Source: Paenibacillus dendritiformis
GTDB lineage: Bacteria > Bacillota > Bacilli > Paenibacillales > Paenibacillaceae
Assembly: GCF_945605565.1 (NCBI RefSeq)
Contig: NZ_OX216966.1
Coordinates: forward strand, 857,001 to 921,000
Length of the DNA: 64,000 bases
Direction of reading: 5' to 3'
Every line of letters begins with the position of its first letter. The stretch's first letter is position 1. Shown here in pieces: positions 53,722-61,819 of the stretch. Position numbers and translations under genes: made by a program. Below the pieces are notes generated by a model, which had not been told where the DNA came from, searched no databases, and saw only the letters and a program-made list of their open reading frames with translations.

Positions 53722-54532
53722 AATTCAGACTTCCCTCCACGATAAATGAATGGCGCCGGACAAGGTGCATGCCCTCCCGAATGAGGAGCAGGAGGGCTCC
53801 GGCATTGATGATAACGGTGATGCCGATGTTGATTCCCATCAAGTACGGCATGACATTCGAATTCGTCAGCACGATCATGCCCAGCGCCATCCAGACGGCG
53901 GTCAGAACCATGATGGCAGATGTGCCGCGGATGCGCATGGCGATCCATAGGGAAATGGAGGCGATGATGATGAACGGCGTGAACCAGCTCCATGTCAGAC
54001 TCCAGAACGAAAAGTCATCCCGTACCAAATAAAGCAGGCCGGACAAGCATGTGTTCCATACCAGGCTGTGCAGCAAAATGAACAGCAACCGCGACAGCAT
54101 AATCTCTTGAACGGATATTTTGCAGGCCAGCTCGACTTCGAGCACTCCCTGCTCTCGGCCCTTGAATACTTCTATCAATCCGATAATAAACGGAAGCGGC
54201 GCTAATAGGATGACTGCAGCATAGGAAGAATGAGCAGCCGCAATCGTGAACCACAGCCCTGCTCCGAATAGAATCAGGCAGCCGAGCCAGTACAAGCGGC
54301 TGAACATTGCGATGTCTGCTCCCGCCCGGCGCATCAATTCGCCCCATCGCCGCTTCGGAGGCGGCACTGCTGCCGATTTTACAGGGACATGTCTTCTTAA
54401 TGCTTCGATTGTCCGCTCTACCTCATTGTCGGTCGGGAGCTCTACCCGATAGGGCTTCAGCAGGTTGCGGATAGCTTCGTAATCGGCGTCATGCAGCTGT
54501 TCTGTTGGCTTACCCTTGCTTCCTGTGGTCAC
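53705..54532 (-). CDS. Six-helix membrane protein, candidate anti-sigma partner
   Basis: 275 residues from GTG 54532 (GGAGG 8 bases upstream, inside the sigma gene). A cytoplasmic N-terminal segment of about 75 residues (EAIRNLLKPYRVELPTDNEV, IEALRRHVP) precedes six transmembrane helices. No HxxxCxxC zinc motif of classical ZAS anti-sigmas. The overlap with the ECF gene and the soluble N-terminus make it the best candidate to hold the sigma factor at the membrane, but it could equally be a third ABC membrane component. Confidence 0.7.
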   Translation of the reverse strand: MTTGSKGKPTEQLHDADYEAIRNLLKPYRVELPTDNEVERTIEALRRHVPVKSAAVPPPKRRWGELMRRAGADIAMFSRLYWLGCLILFGAGLWFTIAAAHSSYAAVILLAPLPFIIGLIEVFKGREQGVLEVELACKISVQEIMLSRLLFILLHSLVWNTCLSGLLYLVRDDFSFWSLTWSWFTPFIIIASISLWIAMRIRGTSAIMVLTAVWMALGMIVLTNSNVMPYLMGINIGITVIINAGALLLLIREGMHLVRRHSFIVEGSLNYGAND

Positions 54533-55079
54533 TGCCCTCACCTCCGGCCAGCAGTATTTGTTTGAGCTTGGATATTCCCGCTTTGATGCGGTATTTGATC
54601 GTAGACTCGCTCGTGTCCGTCATCTCCGCAATCTCTCGAATCTTCATATCATGATAGAAGTTCAGTATAATCGCGTCCCGCTGCTTCTCCGGCAAGGAGA
54701 GTACGGCCTGCTTCGCTTGCTCCTGCTGATAGTGGCAATGGAACAGATCCCATACATTGCTGTTCTCATCCGGCATGTCCACTTCCAATTCCGTATGCGC
54801 ATGCCGGTGCCGGTACTGCTTACTGCGGTAATAGTCATAGCAGTGATTGACGGCGATTTTCAACAGCCAATGCCGGAATTTCCCCTTGTCACGGTAGTTG
54901 CCGAGCGATTGCATCATCTTGATAAATACTTCCTGGGTCAGATCGTAAGCGGTATGCCGATTCCCGATTTTTCGATACAGATAGGAGTAGACGTCCGAAT
55001 AATGGCGCTTCACAAGCACTTCCATCGCAGCTTGACTCCCGTCTCGGATCTCTTCAATTAATTCCTCATCGGTAAGCAC
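54510..55079 (-). CDS. ECF-type RNA polymerase sigma factor
   Basis: 189 residues. Region 2: FIKMMQSLGNYRDKGKFRHW preceded by DLTQEVF; region 4: LPEKQRDAIILNFYHDMKIR followed by EIAEMTDTSESTIKYRI. No N-terminal extension is needed: GTG 55079 has GGAGGGG 8 bases upstream. First gene of a four-gene overlapping operon with a membrane protein, an ABC ATPase and a permease, an arrangement resembling B. subtilis sigY-yxlCDEFG. It may also control the secreted-peptide unit downstream. Confidence 0.93.
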   Translation of the reverse strand: MLTDEELIEEIRDGSQAAMEVLVKRHYSDVYSYLYRKIGNRHTAYDLTQEVFIKMMQSLGNYRDKGKFRHWLLKIAVNHCYDYYRSKQYRHRHAHTELEVDMPDENSNVWDLFHCHYQQEQAKQAVLSLPEKQRDAIILNFYHDMKIREIAEMTDTSESTIKYRIKAGISKLKQILLAGGEGSDHRKQG

Positions 55080-55221
55080 GGTGCTCACCCCCTCCTCTAA
55101 CTGTAACGAAAAAAGTCGAAAAAAAGACGAAGGGCTTGCGATTATTTTTGTGTAATGAGGTGTAAAGCGAAAAGAGGACCGGGCTCTATATGAAAAATTG
55201 CCCGGCACCGGAAGCACAAAC

Positions 55222-55246
55222 AGAGGCATACCGTTCGTATGCCTCT
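55222..55246. terminator. Hairpin upstream of sigma gene / 3' of YdjC remnant
   Basis: AGAGGCATAC / GTATGCCTCT, 10-bp perfect stem and 5-nt loop; it lies just past the stop of the decayed YdjC gene on the minus strand. Between it and the sigma start I see no clear ECF promoter. Confidence 0.6.
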
Positions 55247-55249
55247 CGC

Positions 55250-55640
55250 TCAATCTACATATGACACTTTGGCCACATGCCCAAAGTGGATAAGGCGAAT
55301 AGACTGCACTCGAATGGCGTCTCGAAGAATTGGAGAAGTCAGAGCCCGGAGTTCCCCATCCTTGGCCTCCGGTGCGATGCGGAGCGGATGATCGTCCCCT
55401 CGGTACCGGGGGTGGCACATGATCTCGGTCGTTGTTCCCTCTTGCAAATAATGGATATGATGCAGGAGCCGGGCCAGATGCGAATCCAGGTGGGTAGGCA
55501 TAATTCCGGCAGTGACCAGCTTGTTGAACTGATGATTCAGCTCGACTTCAATCTCCGCTTCTCTTCATTCACGAGATGAACATGCTCTATCGTATGCGGG
55601 GGCTTATATAGGAGTACGCTGCCCGCACCATGAATCCATG
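55250..55640 (-). pseudogene. Decayed YdjC/ChbG-type carbohydrate deacetylase
   Basis: Minus-strand frames encode, in order, SVLLYKPPHTIEHVHLVNEE, then after a frame shift EIEVELNHQFNKLVTAGI and PTHLDSH (family metal-site motif), then directly EGTTTEIMCHP and GELRALTSPILRDAIRVQSI, ending at 55250. The 60-100 residues normally between THLDSH and the EIMCHP motif are missing. An intact relative lies at 58813-59760. Confidence 0.7.
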
Positions 55641-55699
55641 AATGCGGGGTCGGCCTGTTTCCCAACTTCGGATTTCCCTGTCAAAGCGTTCACGCCATG

Positions 55700-55903
55700 T
55701 TACAGCGTATGCTTCCGGTACAAGCGGCGAAGAAGCTTTCTCGTGATCAGGTACGAGATGATAACGGAGATCACCAAGGAAAGCGAGTATCTAAACTGAG
55801 GTGTCTCGATTGAGCCAAGGATCGGGGTAATGAACGCTTGGGTAAGGATGAGAACGACGACAAAGCTGAGAGTGGCATGCACAATCTTTTTCGACCGGTT
55901 CAC
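55700..55903 (-). CDS. Small two-helix membrane protein
   Basis: 67 residues from GTG 55903, with AGGAGG 7 bases upstream. Two transmembrane helices (about 8-29 and 42-58) flanked by basic ends (MNRSKK; RKLLRRLYRKH). No family recognised. It lies between the amidohydrolase terminator and the YdjC remnant. Confidence 0.7.
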   Translation of the reverse strand: MNRSKKIVHATLSFVVVLILTQAFITPILGSIETPQFRYSLSLVISVIISYLITRKLLRRLYRKHTL

Positions 55904-56018
55904 GGTTATACCTCCTGCTGTTGAATGAGATGTTTCCTGAAATGAACGATAATCATAATTATCGGAAAATATGAGAAAATAGTGAAGAGCAGGGAGGCGG
56001 GCGGAGAGATTACCGAAC

Positions 56019-56055
56019 AAAAAACCGCCATTCCCCAAAAATGAGAAAATGGCGG
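56019..56055 (-). terminator. Terminator of the amidohydrolase gene
   Basis: On the minus strand CCGCCATT / AATGGCGG with a 15-nt loop, followed by six T residues. Confidence 0.9.
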
Positions 56056-56079
56056 CTCCAAGGATAACCGTGTCTAAAA

Positions 56080-57447
56080 TTAACGCACTTTCGTGACCGG
56101 ATAAGGGTGCGGAAGCTCGATGCCCGCGCGCTGAACGATCGCCCGGGCCGTGTCCTGCACGCGATCGAGAATCGCGTCCTCGTCCAAGGTGACAATGCGG
56201 CAATCCTTCATAATCCATTGTCCGTTGCACATCGACGATTCGACGTTGCTGGAATGCATCGCGTAGACGAGCGTCGATACTGGATCATGCACCGGCAGCA
56301 CGCCCGCGCTGCGTGGATTGATGATGATAAGATCGGCTTTCTTGCCAACCTCCAGTGATCCGATCTCATCCGCCCACCCGAGACAGTGCGCTCCGTTGAC
56401 CGTCGCCATCTCCAGCACCTGCACGGCCGGCAGCTTCGTCGGCGTAAGCGTGCGGCCTTTGTGAATGAGCGCGGTCAGCAGCATCTCGTCGATCATGTCC
56501 ATCCGGTTGTTGCACGGCGCGCCGTCCGTAGCGATGGATACGGTAATGCCGCGTTCCAGCATCTCCGGAATGCGGGCGAAGCCGAGCACGCGCATCGCCG
56601 CTGCCGGGTTGTGGGATACCTTCACATCGTGCAGGCGGAACAGATCGATCTCCCGATCCGTCATCCATACGGTATGAACGGCCAGCATATTCGGGCCGAG
56701 CACGCCGAGATGGGCGAGATGTTCTACGGTCGTGCGGCCGCGCTGCTCTTCCACGAAGCGGATCTCCTCCGGAATCTCCGCCACGTGCATATGGATCCCG
56801 ACGCCATGGCGATCGGCCAATTCCTTCGTGCGCACAATCAACTCGTCCGAGCAGTTGAAGATCGTGCGCAGGCCGAACCAGACGCGCAGGCGCCCGTCCG
56901 CCTGGCCATGCCAGCGCTCGAACAGTTCTTCCTGCACGGCGAGCGAATGCTCCGTCGACTCCCGCCATGGCTCCGGCAGTCCTTCCGGCATATCCATCGT
57001 CGCGCGGCAGAGCACGGCGCGAATGCCTGCCTCCTGCACCGCCCGGGCGATGCCGTTCACTTCCTTGCCGCCCGCCTCTGCGAACGTCGTTACACCCGAG
57101 CGGATGAGCTCCAGGCTGCAAGCCAGTGCGGACAGATACGCTTCTTCCTCCGTCATGCAGCTCTCATAAGGGAAGACGCGCTTGTACAGCCAGGTGAGCA
57201 GATCGACATCGTCGGCAATCCCGCGGCCGAGCTGCTGCATCGTATGGACATGCGTATTGATAAGTCCCGGCATAACCGTCTTTCCGTTCAGCTCTACCAC
57301 TTCCGCATCCGCCCGCACCTCGGACGGATCAACGGCGCCTATCGCCTTGATGCGATCGTTCTCGATCAGTACATCACCGTTCTGGAAGACGCGGCGCTCC
57401 CCATCCATCGTCAATATCCAGCCGTTCTTCAACCATACTTGTCTCAC
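56080..57447 (-). CDS. Amidohydrolase / MTA-SAH deaminase-like metal-dependent hydrolase
   Basis: 455 residues of the ATZ/TRZ subgroup of amidohydrolases, which deaminate adenosine derivatives, guanine or triazines. Metal ligands: NTHVH (residues 64-68), His in GIHMHVAEIPEE, His in LAVHTVWM, Asp in IATDGAPCNN. C-terminal beta-sandwich with GSLEVGKKADLIII. GTG 57447 follows GAGAGGG. Monocistronic with its own terminator. A pair of degenerate PurR-like boxes upstream hints at a purine substrate. Exact reaction unknown. Confidence 0.9.
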   Translation of the reverse strand: MRQVWLKNGWILTMDGERRVFQNGDVLIENDRIKAIGAVDPSEVRADAEVVELNGKTVMPGLINTHVHTMQQLGRGIADDVDLLTWLYKRVFPYESCMTEEEAYLSALACSLELIRSGVTTFAEAGGKEVNGIARAVQEAGIRAVLCRATMDMPEGLPEPWRESTEHSLAVQEELFERWHGQADGRLRVWFGLRTIFNCSDELIVRTKELADRHGVGIHMHVAEIPEEIRFVEEQRGRTTVEHLAHLGVLGPNMLAVHTVWMTDREIDLFRLHDVKVSHNPAAAMRVLGFARIPEMLERGITVSIATDGAPCNNRMDMIDEMLLTALIHKGRTLTPTKLPAVQVLEMATVNGAHCLGWADEIGSLEVGKKADLIIINPRSAGVLPVHDPVSTLVYAMHSSNVESSMCNGQWIMKDCRIVTLDEDAILDRVQDTARAIVQRAGIELPHPYPVTKVR

Positions 57448-57552
57448 CGGATAATCCCTCTCTTCGCTTCTGCAAGATGTATATCGTCATCGTCGAGCAA
57501 ATCACTTTATTCCTTGTTTACGATACCAGTCTACCCGACCCGATGTCAATTA

Positions 57553-57597
57553 AATCACGAACATTTATCAATGGTAATAGATATAACGTTCGCTTTT
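57553..57597 (-). promoter_or_regulatory. Possible PurR box pair upstream of the amidohydrolase
   Basis: AATCACGAACATT (57553-57565) and, inverted, AAAAGCGAACGTT (57597-57585) each match 11 of 13 positions of the B. subtilis PurR box AWWWCCGAACWWT. Their 19-bp separation is slightly more than the usual 16-17, so this is tentative. The rest of 57448-57732 shows nothing else. Confidence 0.35.
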
Positions 57598-57732
57598 ACC
57601 AAAGATCGGGAGCGGCGTACAGCTTGTCGCATTTTTACAATCCTTGCTGTACAGAAGAAGCTATAATCGAAGCAATATCGCGGCACTATATGGAGAGGGA
57701 GCCTTCTCCCTGAGAGCAGAGGAGTGAGTGAC

Positions 57733-58185
57733 ATGGAAGATTTGAAATACGAGTTCTATATCGGCGCCCCTGCCGACACGGTCTGGAATACGCTAGTGTC
57801 GCCGGAAGGGACGCGCCAGATCTTTTTTGGCAGCGAGCTTCGGTCTACGTTCCAGGTCGGGGATACGTACGAATACGTAGGCCCGGGCAATGATGGTGAA
57901 GAGACAGTCCACGTGTATGGCACCGTGCTGCAGTACGAGCCGAACAAGGTCTTCAGCGGAACGGAACATCCGGGCCCGTCCTATTATAGCAATCACGCCG
58001 AGCTGGAGACGAGAATCACCTTCACGCTGGAGACCGTTGGCCAGTGCACGAAGCTGACGCTAGTCAATGATCAGTGGCCGGCCAATCATCCTTCCTATCC
58101 CAATGCGAGTTCCCATTGGTGGATGATTCTGTCCAACGTCAAGACGCTGGCCGAGACGGGCAGAACGCTGGATCTCGGGTGGTAG
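57733..58185 (+). CDS. SRPBCC/AHSA1-family protein
   Basis: 150 residues of the START/Bet v1-like fold (Hsp90 ATPase activator homologue type): begins LKYEFYIGAPADTVWNTLVS, contains EGTRQIFFG, and ends with WWMILSNVKTLAETG. ATG 57733 follows GAGGAG. Small single-domain members usually bind hydrophobic ligands; no specific role is indicated by the neighbours. Confidence 0.87.
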   Translation: MEDLKYEFYIGAPADTVWNTLVSPEGTRQIFFGSELRSTFQVGDTYEYVGPGNDGEETVHVYGTVLQYEPNKVFSGTEHPGPSYYSNHAELETRITFTLETVGQCTKLTLVNDQWPANHPSYPNASSHWWMILSNVKTLAETGRTLDLGW

Positions 58186-58224
58186 TCCGCTGCATTGCAC
58201 GAGAATAGAGAGCCTTACATGAGA

Positions 58225-58254
58225 GAAGAGCACCTGCATATCGCGGTGCTCTTC
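58225..58254. terminator. Bidirectional terminator hairpin
   Basis: GAAGAGCACC / GGTGCTCTTC, 10-bp perfect stem and 10-nt loop between convergent genes; weak T-runs on both sides. Confidence 0.75.
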
Positions 58255-58272
58255 AATATGGGTAAGACACTA

Positions 58273-58710
58273 TTACTGGGGCATCTTGCGCGTTGAGATC
58301 GCAATGCGGTTCCACGCGTTGATGGTGATGATCGCCATAATAATATTGCCGAGTTCGGCGGGTTCAAAATGCCGTGCGGCCTCATTATAGACGTCATCCG
58401 GCACATGAGTCTCCGCCACCAGGGTGACGGCCTCGGTCAGGGCCAGCACGGCTTGCTCTTGCGGACTAAAGTAAGGCGTCTCGCGCCACGCGGGAAGCGT
58501 ATAGATGCGCTGTTCGGTCTCTCCCAGCTTCCTCGCGTCCTTCGTGTGCATATCTAGGCAGAAGGCGCAGCCGTTGATCTGGGAAGCCCGAATCTTGATT
58601 AATTCCAGCAGGCGCGGCTCCAATCCCGAGGCGGCAACGTATTTTTCGAGCTGCCCCATCGCCTGGTAGGCCTCGGGGTTGGTTATATTCATTTGCGGTC
58701 TCTGAGTCAT
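58273..58710 (-). CDS. AhpD-like carboxymuconolactone decarboxylase-family protein
   Basis: 145 residues from ATG 58710 (GGAGGAG upstream). The redox motif GCAFCLDMH (Cys-x-x-Cys-x3-His, about residues 50-58) places it with alkylhydroperoxidase-like CMD proteins; it probably reduces peroxides or acts as a thiol oxidoreductase. Monocistronic. Confidence 0.92.
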   Translation of the reverse strand: MTQRPQMNITNPEAYQAMGQLEKYVAASGLEPRLLELIKIRASQINGCAFCLDMHTKDARKLGETEQRIYTLPAWRETPYFSPQEQAVLALTEAVTLVAETHVPDDVYNEAARHFEPAELGNIIMAIITINAWNRIAISTRKMPQ

Positions 58711-58812
58711 TCGAATCTCCTCCATCGATTAGATTGCCTGATCAGGCAGTTACACCCTTAAGACAAGAGAGAGGAGCCGTTTGTGACACAACGAGATTAT
58801 TTTTCCGCGTTC

Positions 58813-59760
58813 TCATCTGGCTCCGTTCTTGGATTCGGGGAGAAGCAGCGCGAGCAGACGCAGCGCTCCTCTCAGCCTGACCGGCTTCCGAGTCTTCCGG
58901 ACATAACGGTAATCGGTCAATTCCACCCCTGCATCACGCCTCGCATAGGCGAAATCATCGTCCAGCATGAGCCGGTACTCCCACACTCGCTTTTCCCAAG
59001 AAGGAATCCGCGCCGCCATGAAGCTGTCTTCTACCCCCGGGTGGATATAGGTCTCGACGATGCCTTCCGGCAGATCGTACAGCTTGCCGATCAGCATCCG
59101 CTTGAAGCTGTCATAGGTTTCTCCTACTTCAATAAAATACGGGTGCGAGAGCAGGTAGTCGGGCAGGGGAACGCCCAGCGCATCGGCGAGGGCAACCACC
59201 TTCCGCAAGGTCTGGTGCGCCCCGGGGATGGAGGCGAGGAGCTGATCCCGCTCATCGATGCGCCGGAACAGCCGGAAGGGCAAGCCCCAGCGGGAGCAGC
59301 GCCACAGGACATAGGGCAGGAAGCTTCGGCCCGTGGCCATCCCGTACAGGCTCCCCATATGATTGTCGACATGAGAGATGTCGATGCCAGCTTGGCGGGC
59401 GGCCTCGTACTGGGCGTGCAGCTCTCTCTTCACGTCGGGAGCGCTCGCATTCTGTTCGAACGCTTCGACGGTGGCGTGCAAATAGCCGGACTCATCATGC
59501 AGGGACGGACCCCCGGTCAGACCGCTCCAGCGGTAGCCCTCGAATTCGCTGGTCAGCGTGAGGTGCAGGCCGACATTCCGCTGACCGGTCCGTCTGCACC
59601 ATTCCGCCGCTTCCCCGAAGGCGGGAGCAGGGGGCATTATCGTAGCGGAGGAGACAGTGCGCTCCTCCAGCAGGTGAATGATGGCCTGATTAGCTGCCGG
59701 GCTCTGTCCGAAGTCGTCGCAATTGAGGATGAGTCGGGTTCGAATAGGGCGCTGAGTCAT
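58813..59760 (-). CDS. YdjC/ChbG-family carbohydrate deacetylase
   Basis: 315 residues. Family metal/catalytic motifs: NCDDFG (residues 13-18), GLHLTLTSE, HVDNHMG and ETYIHPG. ChbG enzymes remove an acetyl group from chitobiose or other N-acetylated disaccharides. ATG overlaps the upstream symporter stop by 4 bases (ATGA), so the two form an operon for uptake and deacetylation of an oligosaccharide. No phosphotransferase genes nearby. Confidence 0.9.
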   Translation of the reverse strand: MTQRPIRTRLILNCDDFGQSPAANQAIIHLLEERTVSSATIMPPAPAFGEAAEWCRRTGQRNVGLHLTLTSEFEGYRWSGLTGGPSLHDESGYLHATVEAFEQNASAPDVKRELHAQYEAARQAGIDISHVDNHMGSLYGMATGRSFLPYVLWRCSRWGLPFRLFRRIDERDQLLASIPGAHQTLRKVVALADALGVPLPDYLLSHPYFIEVGETYDSFKRMLIGKLYDLPEGIVETYIHPGVEDSFMAARIPSWEKRVWEYRLMLDDDFAYARRDAGVELTDYRYVRKTRKPVRLRGALRLLALLLPESKNGAR

Positions 59761-61064
59761 GATGAATGGTTCCTTTCAAAAGAATGGGGATGATCATTCG
59801 GCTTCACGGCCAAGGATAAGAGAAAGGCGACGGCCAGAAGGCAGAACGGGACGACGCTGATTAATACCCGGAACGTCCCTTCCGGGTTCGGTCCCGGGTT
59901 GTCACCGCTGACGTAGCCGAAGAGCAGGCCGACGACCCAGAACGAGAGGGCCGAGATGAGTCCGCTGGAGCGGGTGATGAAGCCGCCGACCGCCGTATAG
60001 ACTCCTTCACGGCGCTGTCCCGTCTTCGCGAAATCCCGATCGATGATCTGGCTGCTCAGCACCGGCGGCGTGACGAGGAAGCCGGCCAAGCCGAACCCAA
60101 CGATGATGCCGGCGGCGATGCCGCTGGCCAGACCGCTGCCGAACCAGAGCGGAATGACAGACAATCCGTAGACGGCGAGCGCCAGCCGCCAGCCGCGGAC
60201 GCCGCCCAGCCGGTTCACGATCCAGTACCAGACCGCGACGAGCGGGATGACGGAGACGAAGACGGCTGCCAGCAGCAAGGATACCCGCGATTCGGGAATC
60301 ATCAATACGTATTTTGCATAGAAGGGGATCATGGAGCTGACCAGGCCATTTACGGTCTGGGCGAACGAGTTGGCGATGTTGAAGATCCAGAATTCGCGAT
60401 TCTTCAGCGTTTCGCGGAACGCTTCCTTCAGCGGGAGCTGCGGCTCCTGCTGAATATTCATATTTTCCTTGACGGAGCCCATGCATAGCAGCATGAATAC
60501 GGCGAAGAGAAGGGCGTAGACCAGGGACATATAGCCGAAGCCCATTATGGCGAACAGAATCGGAGTCAGGGCGGAGCCGATCAGGATAGCGACGATCTGG
60601 AAGCCTTGCTGAATTGCGGAGGCCTTGGCCCGGAGGCGTTCCCCCCGGAACAGCTCCGGGAACAGCGCCCCATAGTTGACCCAGATGACGGTCGACACCG
60701 CTTCGAAGAGCAGGAGTGCGACGAGGAACCAGAGGAACAGGCTGTTCTGGTGCTGCGCCAAGCCTTGCGGCACGGCGAAGATCATGCAGAACGTCATCAT
60801 GAACAGCGGGATCGAAGCCCAGATCCACGGCTTGCGCCGCCCGAACCGCGTTCGGGTGCGATCGGACCAATGGCCGAACAGCGGCTGGTTGACGGCATCC
60901 CAGACTAAATAGATCGTGCGGGCCAGCGTAGCCAGCCCGACGCCGAGTCCCAGCTTCTCGACGTAATAGTAGCTGTAGAAGGCGCTGAAGGCTTGTGTCG
61001 GCACCATCATCGCGAACATACCGAGCGCGTAGGACAGCGGGGAATTGAGCCACGTTCCGCGCAT
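59757..61064 (-). CDS. GPH-family sugar:cation symporter (MFS superfamily)
   Basis: 435 residues with 12 helices. Motif DAVNQPLFGHWSDRTRTRFG RRKPWIW after helix 2 is the hallmark of the glycoside-pentoside-hexuronide group (melibiose, lactose, glucuronide carriers). Start ATG 61064; a moderate GGAG lies upstream. Co-transcribed with the YdjC-type deacetylase, so an N-acetylated sugar is a possible cargo. Confidence 0.9.
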   Translation of the reverse strand: MRGTWLNSPLSYALGMFAMMVPTQAFSAFYSYYYVEKLGLGVGLATLARTIYLVWDAVNQPLFGHWSDRTRTRFGRRKPWIWASIPLFMMTFCMIFAVPQGLAQHQNSLFLWFLVALLLFEAVSTVIWVNYGALFPELFRGERLRAKASAIQQGFQIVAILIGSALTPILFAIMGFGYMSLVYALLFAVFMLLCMGSVKENMNIQQEPQLPLKEAFRETLKNREFWIFNIANSFAQTVNGLVSSMIPFYAKYVLMIPESRVSLLLAAVFVSVIPLVAVWYWIVNRLGGVRGWRLALAVYGLSVIPLWFGSGLASGIAAGIIVGFGLAGFLVTPPVLSSQIIDRDFAKTGQRREGVYTAVGGFITRSSGLISALSFWVVGLLFGYVSGDNPGPNPEGTFRVLISVVPFCLLAVAFLLSLAVKPNDHPHSFERNHSS

Positions 61065-61260
61065 CAGGGGCTCCTCCGTTCTTGGGAACTGTCTGCCGTC
61101 TTATGGAACGTTCGCAGAACCGCTCCCATACGGCGTTGAATGAATCCGCTACTTACGTATGTATGCGGCCGGAGCGCGAATTAGAATGAGATTAAGCCTG
61201 CCGGGCGGCAGCCGCCGGGCCGCGGTTTCGCGGGCCGGCCTGCGAGCTCTTCCCCCGCTG

Positions 61261-61773
61261 TCACTGCTGCTGCAGTTTCGCAAATAATTGCTCCACTTTG
61301 TCTGTATCCGGTATGAACTCCTGCGTCAAATTTCTGAGATCCTGTTCGTTCTCGAATTGATCCAGGTCTTGGCCGTACCAGCTCTGCAATTGTTCTCTGG
61401 TGATGAGGTAGCTCTGGCCCTCGAGCTCCAGGTGGACTTGGTCGACATTCCGTACCAAGGCGAACAAAAAGGTAGCGTTGAAAATGACGGTCTCTCGAAT
61501 ATCGCTTTCGCTCATCGGAGAAGCTGCCTCATTGTACTGCACCGTGATACGGTAAGGCTTCTCAGCCGTGCTCAGCGAGAACTGCTTCACTCGGTCGCTC
61601 TGCGGCAGCATCCCCAGAATGCTGCCGATGGCGCTGTTATCGCCGACATAAGAATTTTTGTACTGGAAAATGTCTTTGTCTCCAGCTCCTCCGCTACGGC
61701 TGTTGGAGTCGCAACCCGCGAGCGCTAACAATAGGACAAATAAAAAAATCAAAGGTCTGCTCACTTTTTTCAT
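61261..61773 (-). CDS. DUF4825-like lipoprotein
   Basis: 170 residues; lipobox LALAGC (Cys21), Ser/Gly linker, then a DUF4825-like domain (YVGDNSAIGSILGMLP, PYRITVQYNEA, and a helical middle FNATFLFALVRNVDQV). It follows the FtsX-type permease by 46 bases on the same strand, so it is probably the last gene of that ABC locus. Function unknown. Confidence 0.8.
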   Translation of the reverse strand: MKKVSRPLIFLFVLLLALAGCDSNSRSGGAGDKDIFQYKNSYVGDNSAIGSILGMLPQSDRVKQFSLSTAEKPYRITVQYNEAASPMSESDIRETVIFNATFLFALVRNVDQVHLELEGQSYLITREQLQSWYGQDLDQFENEQDLRNLTQEFIPDTDKVEQLFAKLQQQ

Positions 61774-61819
61774 CGATGATCCTCCCTGTTCGGTCTGCCC
61801 TCGATTTCGAAGGATGGCG

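Noticed and set aside
55080-55240. Autoregulatory ECF promoter upstream of the sigma gene
   Set aside because: A CGTC motif is present near 55125, but no convincing AAC-type -35 element lies at the proper distance.
55277-55579. 100-codon plus-strand frame
   Set aside because: Antisense to the YdjC remnant, whose motifs are recognisable on the minus strand.
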